Below are positions 13,801 through 23,709 of a stretch of 64,000 nt of DNA, in pieces. The translations under genes and the position numbers were made by a program. Numbering within the stretch: position 1 is the first letter of the stretch; the number at the start of each line of letters is the position of its first letter. Location of the stretch: NCBI GenBank assembly GCA_029817715.1, contig JARUPY010000539.1, positions 99,501 through 163,500 of the forward strand. The letters are read 5' to 3'. Origin of the DNA: Melastoma dodecandrum (lineage: Eukaryota; Streptophyta; Magnoliopsida; Myrtales; Melastomataceae). Under the pieces are notes generated by a model. That model had not been told where the DNA came from. It worked only from the letters and a program-made list of their open reading frames with translations, and made no database searches.

Positions 13801-14283
13801 TGCCCGAAAGAGCTTTTTTACTTCCTCAAATACTAATTGCGTCACCTCTCTAGACATTCGTCTTGGAGCTTGTCGCACTGGCTTAAAATCTTCCTTGATA
13901 GGCAAAGTGTGTTCTACCAGTCTACGATCTAGCCCTGGCATTTCGGTGTAATCCCAGGCGAAACAATCTTTAAATTCCTCTAGTACACCCCTGATTGAAT
14001 CAAAAAATTCTTTATTTATGGATGAACTGATAAAAAGATTCCTAGGAGAAGCCTCGCTTCCCAAATTAATAGTAATTAAAGGATCACAAGGGACCATTAA
14101 AGACTCACGACCGTTGTTACCACCAAGACTAGTGGACACGGGGTTATTACAAATATCAGGCGCTCTAAGCCCCGTTACATTTATTGCTAAAGACGACATA
14201 GACTGATCCCGTCCTTCCTTGTAGACTCGGAGTCGCTGGAGGATATCAGCGACTGCCGCATCCTTCCTTTCACTCTGGTCCAT
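10807..14283 (-). CDS. Gypsy polyprotein: reverse transcriptase, RNase H, integrase
   Basis: Intact 1,158-residue frame. In order: a linker with the EFKDCFAWDYTEMPGL motif typical of plant Gypsy pol, RT (RVCIDFRDLNRATPKDEYP, FMDSFSGYNQI, catalytic YIDD), an RNase H of the RT-linked type, a second RNase H-like domain (WFDGSSTGNGVGIGVHI, with Asp and later Glu/Asp), a zinc-finger region (H...H...C-C: ETHEGLCGSHQSG...CQVC), and integrase core with DIIG, VVDNGTAF and the PQANGQAEASNK Glu. The second RNase H copy is characteristic of the Tat clade. The first Met overlaps the end of the protease frame by 14 nt in another frame, so expression would need frameshifting, reinitiation, or reflects damage. 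Confidence 0.92.
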   Translation of the reverse strand: MDQSERKDAAVADILQRLRVYKEGRDQSMSSLAINVTGLRAPDICNNPVSTSLGGNNGRESLMVPCDPLITINLGSEASPRNLFISSSINKEFFDSIRGVLEEFKDCFAWDYTEMPGLDRRLVEHTLPIKEDFKPVRQAPRRMSREVTQLVFEEVKKLFRAGYIRTSRYTEWISSIVPVLKKNGKIRVCIDFRDLNRATPKDEYPMPVADDLIDKTAGHQVMSFMDSFSGYNQIFIAEEDIHKTAFRCPLGIFEWVVMPFGLKNTGATYQRAMNTIFDAYLGKTVEVYIDDIVVKSTKEELHVEHLRSAFTKMRMHQLKLNPLKCAFGVKAGHFLGFLVHQRGIEVDQNKVKAIQKLSAPRNKKELQAFLGRVNYLRRFIGNVVGKTKVFSNLLRGKNDYRWTKEHEEAFDALKEYLTHPPVLIPPQQGKPFILYVAATEITIGAMLAQTDKDGRERAAYYLSRQLTATEVKYTSKEKLCLSVFYAIMKLRHYIGNGEVYVVSKSPIIKYFFESPLLAGRISKWSLILSPYDLRYKSQQSVKGQVLADFLVDHDPTLSIDQGEGIDDIWQAWFDGSSTGNGVGIGVHILSPMGKDIRLAYRLHKLSTNNATEYEALITALKELLSLNAKQVQIKGDSQLVINQVNEECTCQEKLRPYLDIVQRLVACFESITFHFVSRNENGVANNLAQLASGYRGKVNPGDLKEIDPHLQPSNNIMAVDIMKQDEDWRKPIIDFLSNPNQKVKQRIKVQALAYVLLDEVLYKKDTNGVLLRCVDLDEATPIMLETHEGLCGSHQSGVKMCWIIRRHGFYWPSMMKNCIEMARGCQVCQRHGPSTRAPAADLTPIIKPWPFRTWSLDIIGEIHPHSSRGDAFILVATDYFTKWIEAQVYKKIDHSEVIEFLRNNIIYRFGIPQSIVVDNGTAFNNAKVREFAEEFGFAILNSTPYYPQANGQAEASNKLIKNNIQRMIGCNPRKWHEVLSDTLWALRVTKREGTGETPFALVYGHDAILPIEVRYKSLRVAQPSLQDEAMYVALEELEKKRLEVVDKLEAHKQRIARHYNKQVVHKCFNIGDLVWKMVLPLKSKDQVFRKWSPNWEGPYQVIEAYSTNSYRLSTLEGIKQPLKINGKYLKRYRRTIWESHRKVLEKRFPVVLKEITQE

Positions 14284-15313
14284 AGATTCCCTCCTTCAGG
14301 AATCTATCGGGCTCCAACTCCGCTCCAGCACTTGGTTGGCCTTCTAAGGCTTCCCCTTTGTCGCTTTTGTTCTCATCATTCCTGCTTTCCTCGGCGAGGT
14401 TCTCTCCCGAATTAACCTCTTGAAGAACCTCCTCTATATCCTTGTCGGTGAACTCATCTCCCCACCCTGTTGGGATGATTGGGCCGTTCTCAGGTTTGGG
14501 ATGCGAGGTTCCATAGTCTACAATGTAGTCAAATTTTCCAGATGGCTGGCCTAGGGGTCCGACTGTAGGATCTCCCAGCTCGTATCGCTGATGCAGTGTA
14601 AGGTCTTTCACGGTCTTACTTGCCTCTGCATGCAAAATACCCTTATCACAACAGGAATAACTATCAGCCTTAATAATTTCAACCTCGGAATCAAGCCATA
14701 ACATTAATTCTCTATGCAAGGTGGATGGTATAGCCGCGGCTTTATGAAGCCAGTCACGTCCAAGCAAAGCGTTGAAGGTAGGAACTATGTCTATGACAAC
14801 GAAAGCAGTTTCCTTTTCTTGTCGACCTACACCCAAGTGTACTGAAAAAATTCCCAAGCATTCCGATTTCCTGCCATTGAATCCGCTTACAGCGACAACT
14901 GTCTTTATCAAGTCGCATGGCTTATATCCAAGTAGTTTAAACCTGGACAATGGCAGTACGTTTATAGTGGCTCCGTTGTCTACTAAGACTCGATTCACTA
15001 TAGTGCCATCAAAGGTGGCCGTGATATACAATGAATGCATGTGTTGTTTCATACTATCCGAAGGCTTCTTAAGCCAATGAAGTGGGAAACCCGACGGGTA
15101 GGTCAAAGGACGAGACGGAGGCGACTTACCTTTCAGGTTCTCTGTATCCCTCGCTTTGGCGAAGTCCACAGGCAAGGTGATAGCGTTACAGCTCACGGTT
15201 GCCTCTTTCCTGCCATTAACGTCACTCGGGATGTCACTCCTAAGAAGGGTGTAATCAAAGCTCGAGCCTGGCTCTTCCGAGTGGTCCGTAGACCCATTGC
15301 ACTCAGCTTCCAC
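14270..15313 (-). CDS. Retroviral-type aspartic protease region
   Basis: 347-residue frame preceding pol. The active-site motif is VLVDNGATINVLP, where most aspartic proteases have D[TS]G and Tat elements often have D-N-G. A second landmark is FVVIDIVPTFNALLGRDWL, the usual ending of the Gypsy protease fold. The tail (residues about 240-347) is acidic and probably a linker. It ends inside the start of the pol frame. Confidence 0.85.
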   Translation of the reverse strand: MEAECNGSTDHSEEPGSSFDYTLLRSDIPSDVNGRKEATVSCNAITLPVDFAKARDTENLKGKSPPSRPLTYPSGFPLHWLKKPSDSMKQHMHSLYITATFDGTIVNRVLVDNGATINVLPLSRFKLLGYKPCDLIKTVVAVSGFNGRKSECLGIFSVHLGVGRQEKETAFVVIDIVPTFNALLGRDWLHKAAAIPSTLHRELMLWLDSEVEIIKADSYSCCDKGILHAEASKTVKDLTLHQRYELGDPTVGPLGQPSGKFDYIVDYGTSHPKPENGPIIPTGWGDEFTDKDIEEVLQEVNSGENLAEESRNDENKSDKGEALEGQPSAGAELEPDRFLKEGIYGPE

Positions 15314-15454
15314 ATTTGACTTCTTTATATGTGATTAGGCATGTGGAGCGGCCATCGTTAGGGCAGGTCTAGGCCTTTTGGCGACGTGGCTTAGACGTCT
15401 GTCTCTCCTTTTCCGGGTCTGTGTAGGTAAAGTTGCTTTACCCACAGCTTTCTG

Positions 15455-18218
15455 CTAATGTTTCGAAGGATTAGTTACTTTCACCATTCTTGATTTCTTA
15501 GAATCAATGGCGATCTGACGTACCTCCACAAAATCTTCGACGAACGGATCACATCCCACGACTGTTCGTGATGGTTCCTGTGTCATTTTTGAATTATGCA
15601 GGGAGTTCCGAGTACCTGTAGTCGCGGGGCAAGCCGGCTGGATCACCATCCCTCCATTTGCCGACAAGTCTACCAACTTGAGGAAGTAGCTCACACAGCA
15701 TGCCGTACAGAGCTGTGTGATTAAAATTCTGTTGTGCCCAATCAGTTTGCATTTCTGGCACAGCAGCTTCTCATCTAAGAATTGGGCAATTGGTGGTCCC
15801 ATCTGGATCGCGCGAGCATCAACCTTACGTGAGCCATACCTTGGCTTGGCTCCTTTCCCTTGCGCCGCATCACCTCGCTGCGCTCTATCAGTCGCACCTG
15901 TTACAGGGTGCGCGCCCGTTGCAGGGTGTGACTCATGGATGTGAGCACCATTTTCTTGGTTAGGTTTCTGTTGAGTTTGTGGGTTGTCAAACTCCAAATG
16001 CCGCCTAGAGCGCTCTGCGGCATAAGAATGGTGCTCAGGAGCCCTTCCTCTGCCATGGGGGCCACCTCTTCCTCCTCGGGTCGCCAACCTATGCTCTAGA
16101 CTCGGAGGGCTTTTGAATCCTCTCTGTGGGTTGTTAGAGGCAGTCCGTGGTCGTGGGGAGCCTATTCCCATTGCCACCTCCTCAAGCGGGGTCAGGTCGT
16201 ACCAGGTGTCACCCTGATTAGCTTGGAGGTATTTCCGAAAGGTGTTACACCTATCAGTAGTGTGTGTGTCATCTATATGCCAGCAGCAAAGGTTACTGGC
16301 AACCGCTTTGGCTGGGCAGGTAATTACCCCTTTTTCAGCCAGTTTACGGAACAGGGCATTCGCCACCAATGTCTCCCCAGATACTTTTGTGTCCTGCAGA
16401 GGGAAATTATGGTATGAATAGCAATTTCATCATCAAAAGGTTTCTCGTCGACCATAGTAACTTCGTCGACTTCAGGGAAACACAATTCTTTTGCCTCTAT
16501 AAGGTCTTGAATAATGTTCCTGAAAGACAGACAATCTTTGGTCGTATGTGTGAATGACCCGTGCCACTTGCAAAAGTTCCTAGACTTTTCTCTATCCGTC
16601 TGGGGGGTCCTATGACCTGGTTTTAGTTTAATCCGCTTTCGCTGGAAAAGCCAATCAAAAATCGCATCGGCTTTATCTATATCGAAGGAATATTTTCTCT
16701 CTTCCCCTGTTTTCTGGGACGCCTTCGCTTTGGAATTCCTCCGTGCTAACGGCTCACAAACGGTGGCCTCTCCTTTTATGAACTCAGCCATGACCACCTC
16801 GATAGCCTCTAGCTGATAAGTGCGCGTAGACTGAGCTTCTTCCACCAACAACTGGTGGTACTCAGTTGCTCTTCTGGCGAGGTCATACAGGTCGGTGAAC
16901 CTTTCCCCTTGTAATTTCTTTTTGAAAGGGATGGACAAGGCATTTAATGCCACGATGAGCTGGTCTCTTTCCGAGATTGCCGGTCTACAGCGGAGCAATG
17001 CTTTTCGCAAGCGCATCAAAAACTGCCTCGGATGCTCACCAGCGACTTGTTTCAAGCGCATGACCTCAAAGATCGACAGAGGCGAGTCCAGCCGCGCAAA
17101 CGCTTTCATAAAGCTAGACTGCATATCAGCCCACGATGCCACTGATCCAGGGGGTAAACTAGCGTACCACGTAAAGGCATCTCCTGTGAGCGAATTTGGA
17201 AACAACTTCAACTTCCAAAAATCATTAGTCGCAGCTTCCCCAAGTTGATGGGTGAACCGCGCTATGTGCTCCAAAGGGGTCATCTCATCCTCTCCTGAGA
17301 AACGAGTGAAATCAGGCACTCTGTACCCTCTGGGCAAGGGGAAGTCCCTGTCGACATATGCCGGATAAGGGCTCCTGTAGAAGGTGGGGTCATCTTGTCT
17401 CACGACTCCAGGGATCATTTGTTCTAGTACTTGGGCTATTGTCTCCCTCAAATCTAATGGGGGGGCGGCCAACTGGCTCCCTTACAAGGTCCTGACCCCA
17501 TCTTTCTCCTGTGTAAGGCATTCCTTCAACATTCCTTGTCGGCTGCAAATCTACAGGGGCTTTAGTATAAAAACTTTCTACCCGGGACGGTCCCCTTGGG
17601 TTTGGCAAATCCCCTGGTGGAAAATCATCTACAGGGGCTTTCCCAGGTCGCCGCCCTGGGGCGGAAGGCGCATACCTATTTGTTTCACCCTGACCCTCGC
17701 CATACTGATCTTCCGGTTTCGCTGCGAAGGCGGCATTTTGCCTCCACTCCGTGGGCGACCGGGAAGAGGCTGGCTTAGAGGGAGACGTCCTGTCCCTGAT
17801 TTCAGTAGAATATTGGGCATCAACATTCCAGGGATCCTCATCCTGAAAGGAGACGTTCCTTTTGTCAGCGCGTCGCGCATCTCCCATAAAGGAGAACTCT
17901 CTGTCTGTATGGTTACTCGTTCCTGCGACGACACTGGGCCTACTTAAGGTGGTGTTTGCTCTAGAACTCGAGCCATATTACTCTTCAAACCAGATATCCG
18001 CTTATCAAACGAGTTCTTCATATCATTAAATTCATTATAGAACTCCAACCTTGATATGAATTCGGATGGCGCATGTCCCAACAATTCAGTCTGGGTTACG
18101 TTTAACTGACTACCTAGGGCCACATTTTCGGTAATCGCATCCCCTGCCTGAAAGGTACCATCTCCTTCTAAAGGAGGGGGGGATCGCGGTTTGCACCACT
18201 TCTAGTATTTTTTGCCAT
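15455..18218 (-). pseudogene. Decayed gag region of the inner element
   Basis: Gag is spread over several frames. The best part (17472-16324) is a retrotransposon Gag domain: LEHIARFTHQLGEAATNDFW, AFTWYASLPPGSVASWADMQ, SFMKAF, ERFTDLYDLARRATEYHQLL. The next frame (16369-15455) continues with a CWHIDDTHTTDRC zinc-knuckle-like region and basic RGG-rich stretches. Upstream, Met at 18218 starts MAKNTRSGANRD and breaks at a run of seven Cs; another break sits at a C7 run near 17463. Since both upstream breaks fall in homopolymers, sequencing error should be excluded before calling every one a mutation. Confidence 0.75.
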
Positions 18219-18244
18219 CTGCAAATATGAGGTGTTTACCTCGC

Positions 18245-18264
18245 GCTCCCACTGTGGTCGCCAA
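18245..18264 (-). other. Primer-binding site of the inner element
   Basis: TTGGCGACCACAGTGGGAGC on the minus strand, five bases after the LTR end. It should pair with the 3' end of a host tRNA (which one cannot be decided here). The same 19-base sequence occurs next to the LTR of the plus-strand element at 40706-40724. Confidence 0.75.
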
Positions 18265-18269
18265 AGACG

Positions 18270-18960
18270 TGTTCGCGTCGAAACGGATCACGTCGGAAAT
18301 ATTTGGCAAATGGACTCACAGGGAATTGTATGTGGTCGCCAGAAAGATGAATTTCAATGATATAAAAATAAAGCTGTTACAAATTTAAAGGTTCACAAGA
18401 GGAAACGCGTGCTTACAGCCATAAAAATGAAGGAAAAAAACGGTGCTGAAAGTGCTGTAGACTTGCTACTTGAAGTGCGACTGGAGTTGACGTCACCGCT
18501 GACGCTGTAGACTCACTGCCGCGAACGTAGACTTAGGAAGATGTTGGTGCGAAAAAAGAAAGCAACGTAGACTCGCTGCTGCAAGTGCGACTGGAGTTGA
18601 CGTCACCGCTGACGCTGTAGACTTAGTACAGTGCGCTGTTGACCTGAATACTCGTGGAACGGAATCTGGCTGTTGGCGCTCGGTATGACTGCGACGGGCG
18701 GAGGTATCGTTGGATGTGGATGTCGAGGCTTCAAACGAACACCGTGCTGGCGGAGATGCGGGTGAAGGAAGATAGCCGGAACTACGGTTGCTCGTCCCGA
18801 CGGTGGAGGTGATGGCGGAGGATTGTCGTCTCGGTTACGGTTGCTCGCCGAAACAAAGGGAGTGCTGGCGGAAGGTTGATCTCCGGAGCTACGGTTGCTC
18901 ACTCCGAAGTTGGAAGGATGACCTGAAACCCAGGCCAAGGTATTTACTAAACTAAGGGCG
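18270..18960 (-). repeat. 5' LTR of the inner element, truncated
   Basis: Matches the left LTR from its 3' end up to about position 7138 of that copy. The remaining ~375 bp, which include the promoter TATA box, are missing. The break point at 18960 joins directly to integrase of the outer element. Confidence 0.88.
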
Positions 18961-21900
18961 GAAGGATGACCTATAACCCATTCTCTTCAATTGGAAGTGA
19001 AGTTTAGGACCAGATTGATGAGCCCCACAAACTCCAGAATGCGCCTCCTCTAGTGCTTTGGTGGCTTCTTCCACTCCAAGACATCGCAAGAATACTCCTT
19101 CAAAGGATCGTCAATAGAGAGTATTCTTAAAATATATGAATCGAGGCGCTCTCCTCCTCACATCTACTCTTTGTCGCAGGTCGTTAGGTAACTTTCCATG
19201 TTCGAGGAAGTCGATGAGTGGTTGTCTCCAATCTTGATCCTCTATGTTATAGACGGGTATGAGATTAACCTCGTTTGCTTCCTCCTTGTCGAGGATCGGT
19301 GGAGTCGCCCATGCTTGACATAATCTGATGCTGATCTCCCTATTTACTGAAGTGAGTGCAGAAGCAAGACTTGCCAAGGCATCTGCTTGTGCATTTTCCT
19401 TTATGGGTATATGACTTATTGTAATATCCAGAAACCACCCTGCGAGTTTAACCGCATAGTCATGATAAGGCAAAAGCTCTGGTTTGCGAACCTCATATGT
19501 GGACAGAAGTTGGTTAATCACAAGCTTGGAGTCTCCATATACCCTCAAACTATGCACTTTGTTATCCATGGCCATTTTTAACCCGAGTATGAGAGCCTGA
19601 TACTCCGCCATATTATTTGAGCATAACTGAGTGAGGGTATATGCATAAGGGATGATATCTCCATCGGATGTGATGAAGACAACTCCAGCTCCCGCGCCTC
19701 TTTGTGTAGCTGACCCATCAAAGAACATTTTCCATGGAGAAGGGGTATCAACCAACATTACTTCCTCATCGGGCAATTCTTCCGATACTTTCCAATTATC
19801 TGGTATAGGATGATCTGCCAAAAAGTCAGCCAAAGCTTGTCCCTTCACTGCCTTTTGAGGAACATACAAGATCTCAAACTCTTGGAGCATAAGTGCCCAT
19901 TTCGTGAGACGACTAAACAGAACTGGCCTCGACATTATATATTTGAGAGGATCTGCTCGTGATATGAGACGAACAGAGTGTGCCAACAGATAATGTCGTA
20001 ACTTTTGAATGGCGAACATTAAAGCAAGACAGGTCTTCTCAATTGGAGAGTAATTCAATTCCGCTCCGGTTAAAGTTCTGTTTAAATAATACAAGGCATT
20101 TTCTTTTCCATTATCGTTCTCCTGAGCTAACAGAACACCCAGTGAAGTTTCTTGTGATGCTATATAAAGTATGAGGGGTCTCCCTTGAATAGGTGCATTA
20201 AGGACCGGTGGCTTTGACAAATAAGCCTTTATGCTGTTGAATGCATTTTCACACGCTTCGTCCCACTCAAAAGGATTACCTTTCTTCATCAATCTATGAA
20301 AGGGATGGCATCGTCCAGCCAAGTTTGATATAAACCTTCGAATGTATGCAAGTTTCCCTTGAAGGCTTTTCAACTCATGTATATTCCTTGGTCCTGGCAT
20401 CTTTATAATCGCATCTATCTTTGATTGATCGACTTCAATGCCTCGATGTCGAACAACAAATCCAAGGAACTTTCCCGAAGTAACCCCGAAGGCACACTTC
20501 AATGGGTTCATCTTTAGTTGATATTTGTGCAATCTGTCAAATATTTTTCTAAGGTCGTTAATATGATCGCGCCTTTGTCTGGATTTGACAACCAGATCAT
20601 CCACGTAACACTCTACATTCTTGTGGAGAATATCATCAAAGATTCGTTGCATGGCCCGCTGATAAGTTGCTCCCGCATTCTTCAACCCAAAAGGCATCAC
20701 CTCATAACAATATATTCATTTTGGTGTACGAAAAGCTGTCATTTCCTCATCCTTCGGATCCATTCGGATTTGATTGTATCCTGATGATCCATCCATAAAA
20801 CTGAGGGCTTCATAGCCAGTAGTCGCATCTACCATTATCTCAATAATCGGAAGAGGAAAATCGTCCTTGGGACATGCATTATTGAGATCGCGAAAATCAA
20901 CGCAAACTCGGAGTTGACCATTCTTCTTTCTAGCAGGTACAATATTCGCAATCCATGTTGGATATTTCACCTCCCGAATAAATCCAGCTTCAATAAGCTT
21001 ATTGACTTCGGCCTCTATCAATGGGATCAGCTCTGGGCGAAAACGTCGTTGAGCTTGCTTTATGGGTCGAACTCCATGCTTAACAGCTAACTTATGGACT
21101 GCTATCTTTGGATCAAGACCGGGCATTTCTTTATAGCTCCATGCGAAGACATCTTTGTATTCCTTCAATAATTGGATGTATAACTCCTCTTCTTTAGGGG
21201 TTAAACTTGTGCTAAGGAATGTAGGACGATGATCCCCTTCCTCCCCAAGATCGACTTCTTTCAATTCGACAACAGTAGACTTCTTTTTGTCTTCGAATAC
21301 TTCTGGAGCCTCTTCTGCATCATCCTCTTTAGGGGAAGTGTTTTCCTCAGCCTCAGTAATTGTGACGTGGTGGGAAGTGACAACATCATTTTCGCTATTA
21401 CTATGAGATGATTCCCCATTGCTATTAGTAGATATCCATGTCTTCGTGCTCATTTTTAGTACATCGCCAGTAGTTACTTCAACAACCGTTTGACGCTTTA
21501 TTCGAGAGGGAACTTTGCTTCGAAGATCCTTTGTATCTTCTATGATAATTGGGATATCTTCTTTTTTATAAACTCTTTTCCACACCATTCGACTTCTTGG
21601 AGCTTGACTCAATCTTGACCGTGCCAATCTTCGAACCTTAATTTCTTCTTTCTGAGTGCCAAGTCTATCAAATACTGACCTTTGCTCAGACGGGGCTCCA
21701 AGTCGATCAAATACTGAAGTTCTCGTCGATTCGGTTGTAGTTTTATCATCAGCCTCAATGTATTGAGTTGAAGCCTTCTTCACCGCTTCGACGGGCTTAG
21801 TAGTATCATACCCGAGACCGAGTTTTGACTTTTGAGTATCACCTCCTAGATTGACCTTTCTTGAAGCAGCCCCAAGCGCCTTCAAGTCTTCTGTGTAGCC

Positions 21901-22818
21901 GACCGCAAAGATTAGCCTGAATGCATTTGGATCAAATCCGTTGGTGCGCCTGTCAGGCAATGAATCTGGATAGATGATTGCCCACTGTTTAGGCCTGATA
22001 AAACCTTTTAAAGGCGTACTCGTTTGACCAAATGTCGTCATTTTCTTCACTGGCCAGTTGAGTTCCTTTGGCACCACTATTTCTTCAGCGTGGTTACTCA
22101 CGAAAGGTGGTTCCCCGGCTTTTCGAAAGGCTCTTGGGACATAGTGCAGAATTGGCACATTTTGTTTAGACTTATAATCCGTCGTTTCATTTTTAACTAT
22201 CGGATTAACTGAAGATACCTCTTGTTGGATAGGTGAAACTTCTACGTACGACTTCTTTGTCATATCCTTTACAACCGGTACATGCTTCGTGACTTTTTCT
22301 TCAGCATTAGTACCCTTATTAAAGTAAAACTTGGCATCAGCAAAGTATGATTCCTCCTCTGTGAAAGGTTTAGCATCCGCCCATACTGTACACGACACTC
22401 CATCCTTTATAAACTTAAAGCATTGATGAAGTGTTGATGCGACGACTCCGTATTCGTGCATCCATGGCCGAACTAGCAACATATTATAGGTCGTCCTTGA
22501 ATCAATCACATAAAATGTCGTGCATGATTCCCTGTCACCAATCGTGAGAGAAAGGCAAATTTTTCCAATGGCCCGTTCTCCGCCTTGGTTAAATCTCTGA
22601 ATTATCAGTCGACTACTTGAGAGATCATCCACTCTTAAGCCAATATCCTTCAAAGCTTTTGATGAAATAATATTGACTGCGGAACCCGGGTCAATCAGGA
22701 TTCGATTAACCTTTGTGTCGCATGTATATCCAGACACAAATAATGGTCGATTGTGGGACTTATGGCCCACAAGAAGATCTTCATCAGAAAACGTGATAAT
22801 CGGACAATTTTCCTTCAC
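18961..22818 (-). pseudogene. Broken Gypsy pol: protease, RT, RNase H, partial integrase
   Basis: The frame opens with a protease (ILIDPGSAVNIIS; DPGS instead of DTG/DSG) and a long charged linker. RT follows (RVCVDFRDLNNACPKDDFP, FMDGSSGYNQIRM, then CYVDDLVVKS, so a VDD catalytic motif), then RNase H (FFDGSATQRGAGAGVVFI) and the start of integrase with the H-H-C-C type finger (ALEEAHSGVCGAHQSG). Two in-frame stops interrupt it: TGA at 20716-20718 inside RT and TGA at 19111-19113 before the integrase finger. The second is consistent with CGA to TGA, the usual result of cytosine methylation decay. The remaining integrase is deleted. Confidence 0.88.
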
Positions 22819-22860
22819 CTTTTCAACTGAAATCGTTGTAGAACTTTAATTCTCTACACT
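18961..22860 (-). mobile_element. Outer Gypsy element, right part (protease to integrase)
   Basis: Minus-strand pol of an older Tat-type element. It is cut at 18961 within integrase and at about 22860 upstream of the protease, with no gag, primer-binding site or 5' LTR recognisable further right. Together with 3517-6445 it forms the host of the inner insertion. Confidence 0.75.
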
Positions 22861-23709
22861 AACACGATATATTCTTCCGCTTTTTATGGATAATAATAAT
22901 CTAAACGAACATGGACACCCACAAATAAACTCATTATGTGGCTGGTTTACAAGGAAGTTCCCGAGATCTAGTTATCCCATAATTCTCAAATATATTGACA
23001 ATGACATAAGCGGCCGGAACTTTATAATAGGAAAATACACTATTGGTGGGAGATGATAGAAGACAAACATATTCGATGACAAATCAAAAGAATATCACAA
23101 GCCGACGGGCGGATGAACTTAAAATATCATTCTTCCTAAACTATTTTTCACAGGGCAACTGATTGAAAAAGATATCTACATCATCATGGATATTATTTTA
23201 AACTGTCTTTGTGTAGCGTTAGTAGTTATTGGGTGTTTTTTCCTGAATTCCGTTAATATCCACAATGTCTCTTGGCACATTTATCTCCTATTAAGATGAA
23301 TAATCAATCAGTCTGGGTAAATATCTAAAAGATTTAGACACTCAATTTCTTACTATTTTTGGCCAATATGTTTATATGATTTCTAAAGTCCATCCCATGT
23401 CATATTCACCGATCAAACAAAACAATATTGCACCACTATTTAACATGTCTACTTATTACCACATGAACGTGTCTATAATCACTAGATAAATGATTTGTCC
23501 ATCCTTAAAACCATCCTTCCTTACTCTCTCCCCGAGAAAAAAATTTCATCTGCATCTCATTATTCATTTCTAACATCATAGACATTCATTCAAATATTAA
23601 CAGAGTACGTCCCCGTAAACTATACGAATTTCATGCAAAGATTCCGATAAAAAAAAAAATTACAAGAACGAAGACCGGAAATAGGGTGAGGAGAAGAGAG
23701 ATCCCAAAT
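22861..23709. other. Intergenic DNA downstream of the NPH3-type gene
   Basis: AT-rich DNA without supported genes. The part near 23640 should contain the 3' untranslated region of the NPH3-type gene on the minus strand. No further transposon landmark was found here. Confidence 0.4.

Larger units (their letters stand above)
6446..18960 (-). mobile_element. Inner Tat-type Ty3/Gypsy retrotransposon with antisense gene
   Basis: About 12.5-kb element in minus orientation: truncated 5' LTR (18960-18270), primer-binding site, gag, protease, RT-RNase H-integrase, a long antisense gene, polypurine tract, and full 3' LTR (7515-6446). The two LTRs differ at about 15 sites over 690 shared bp by my reading (about 2 %), so the insertion is fairly young. 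Pol is open, but gag has several frameshifts and the antisense gene has two stops and a frameshift, so this copy is unlikely to be autonomous. The left flank is ATGTG; its matching target duplication on the right was lost with the LTR end. The layout matches the Tat/Retand group, for which antisense extra ORFs are described. Confidence 0.9.
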
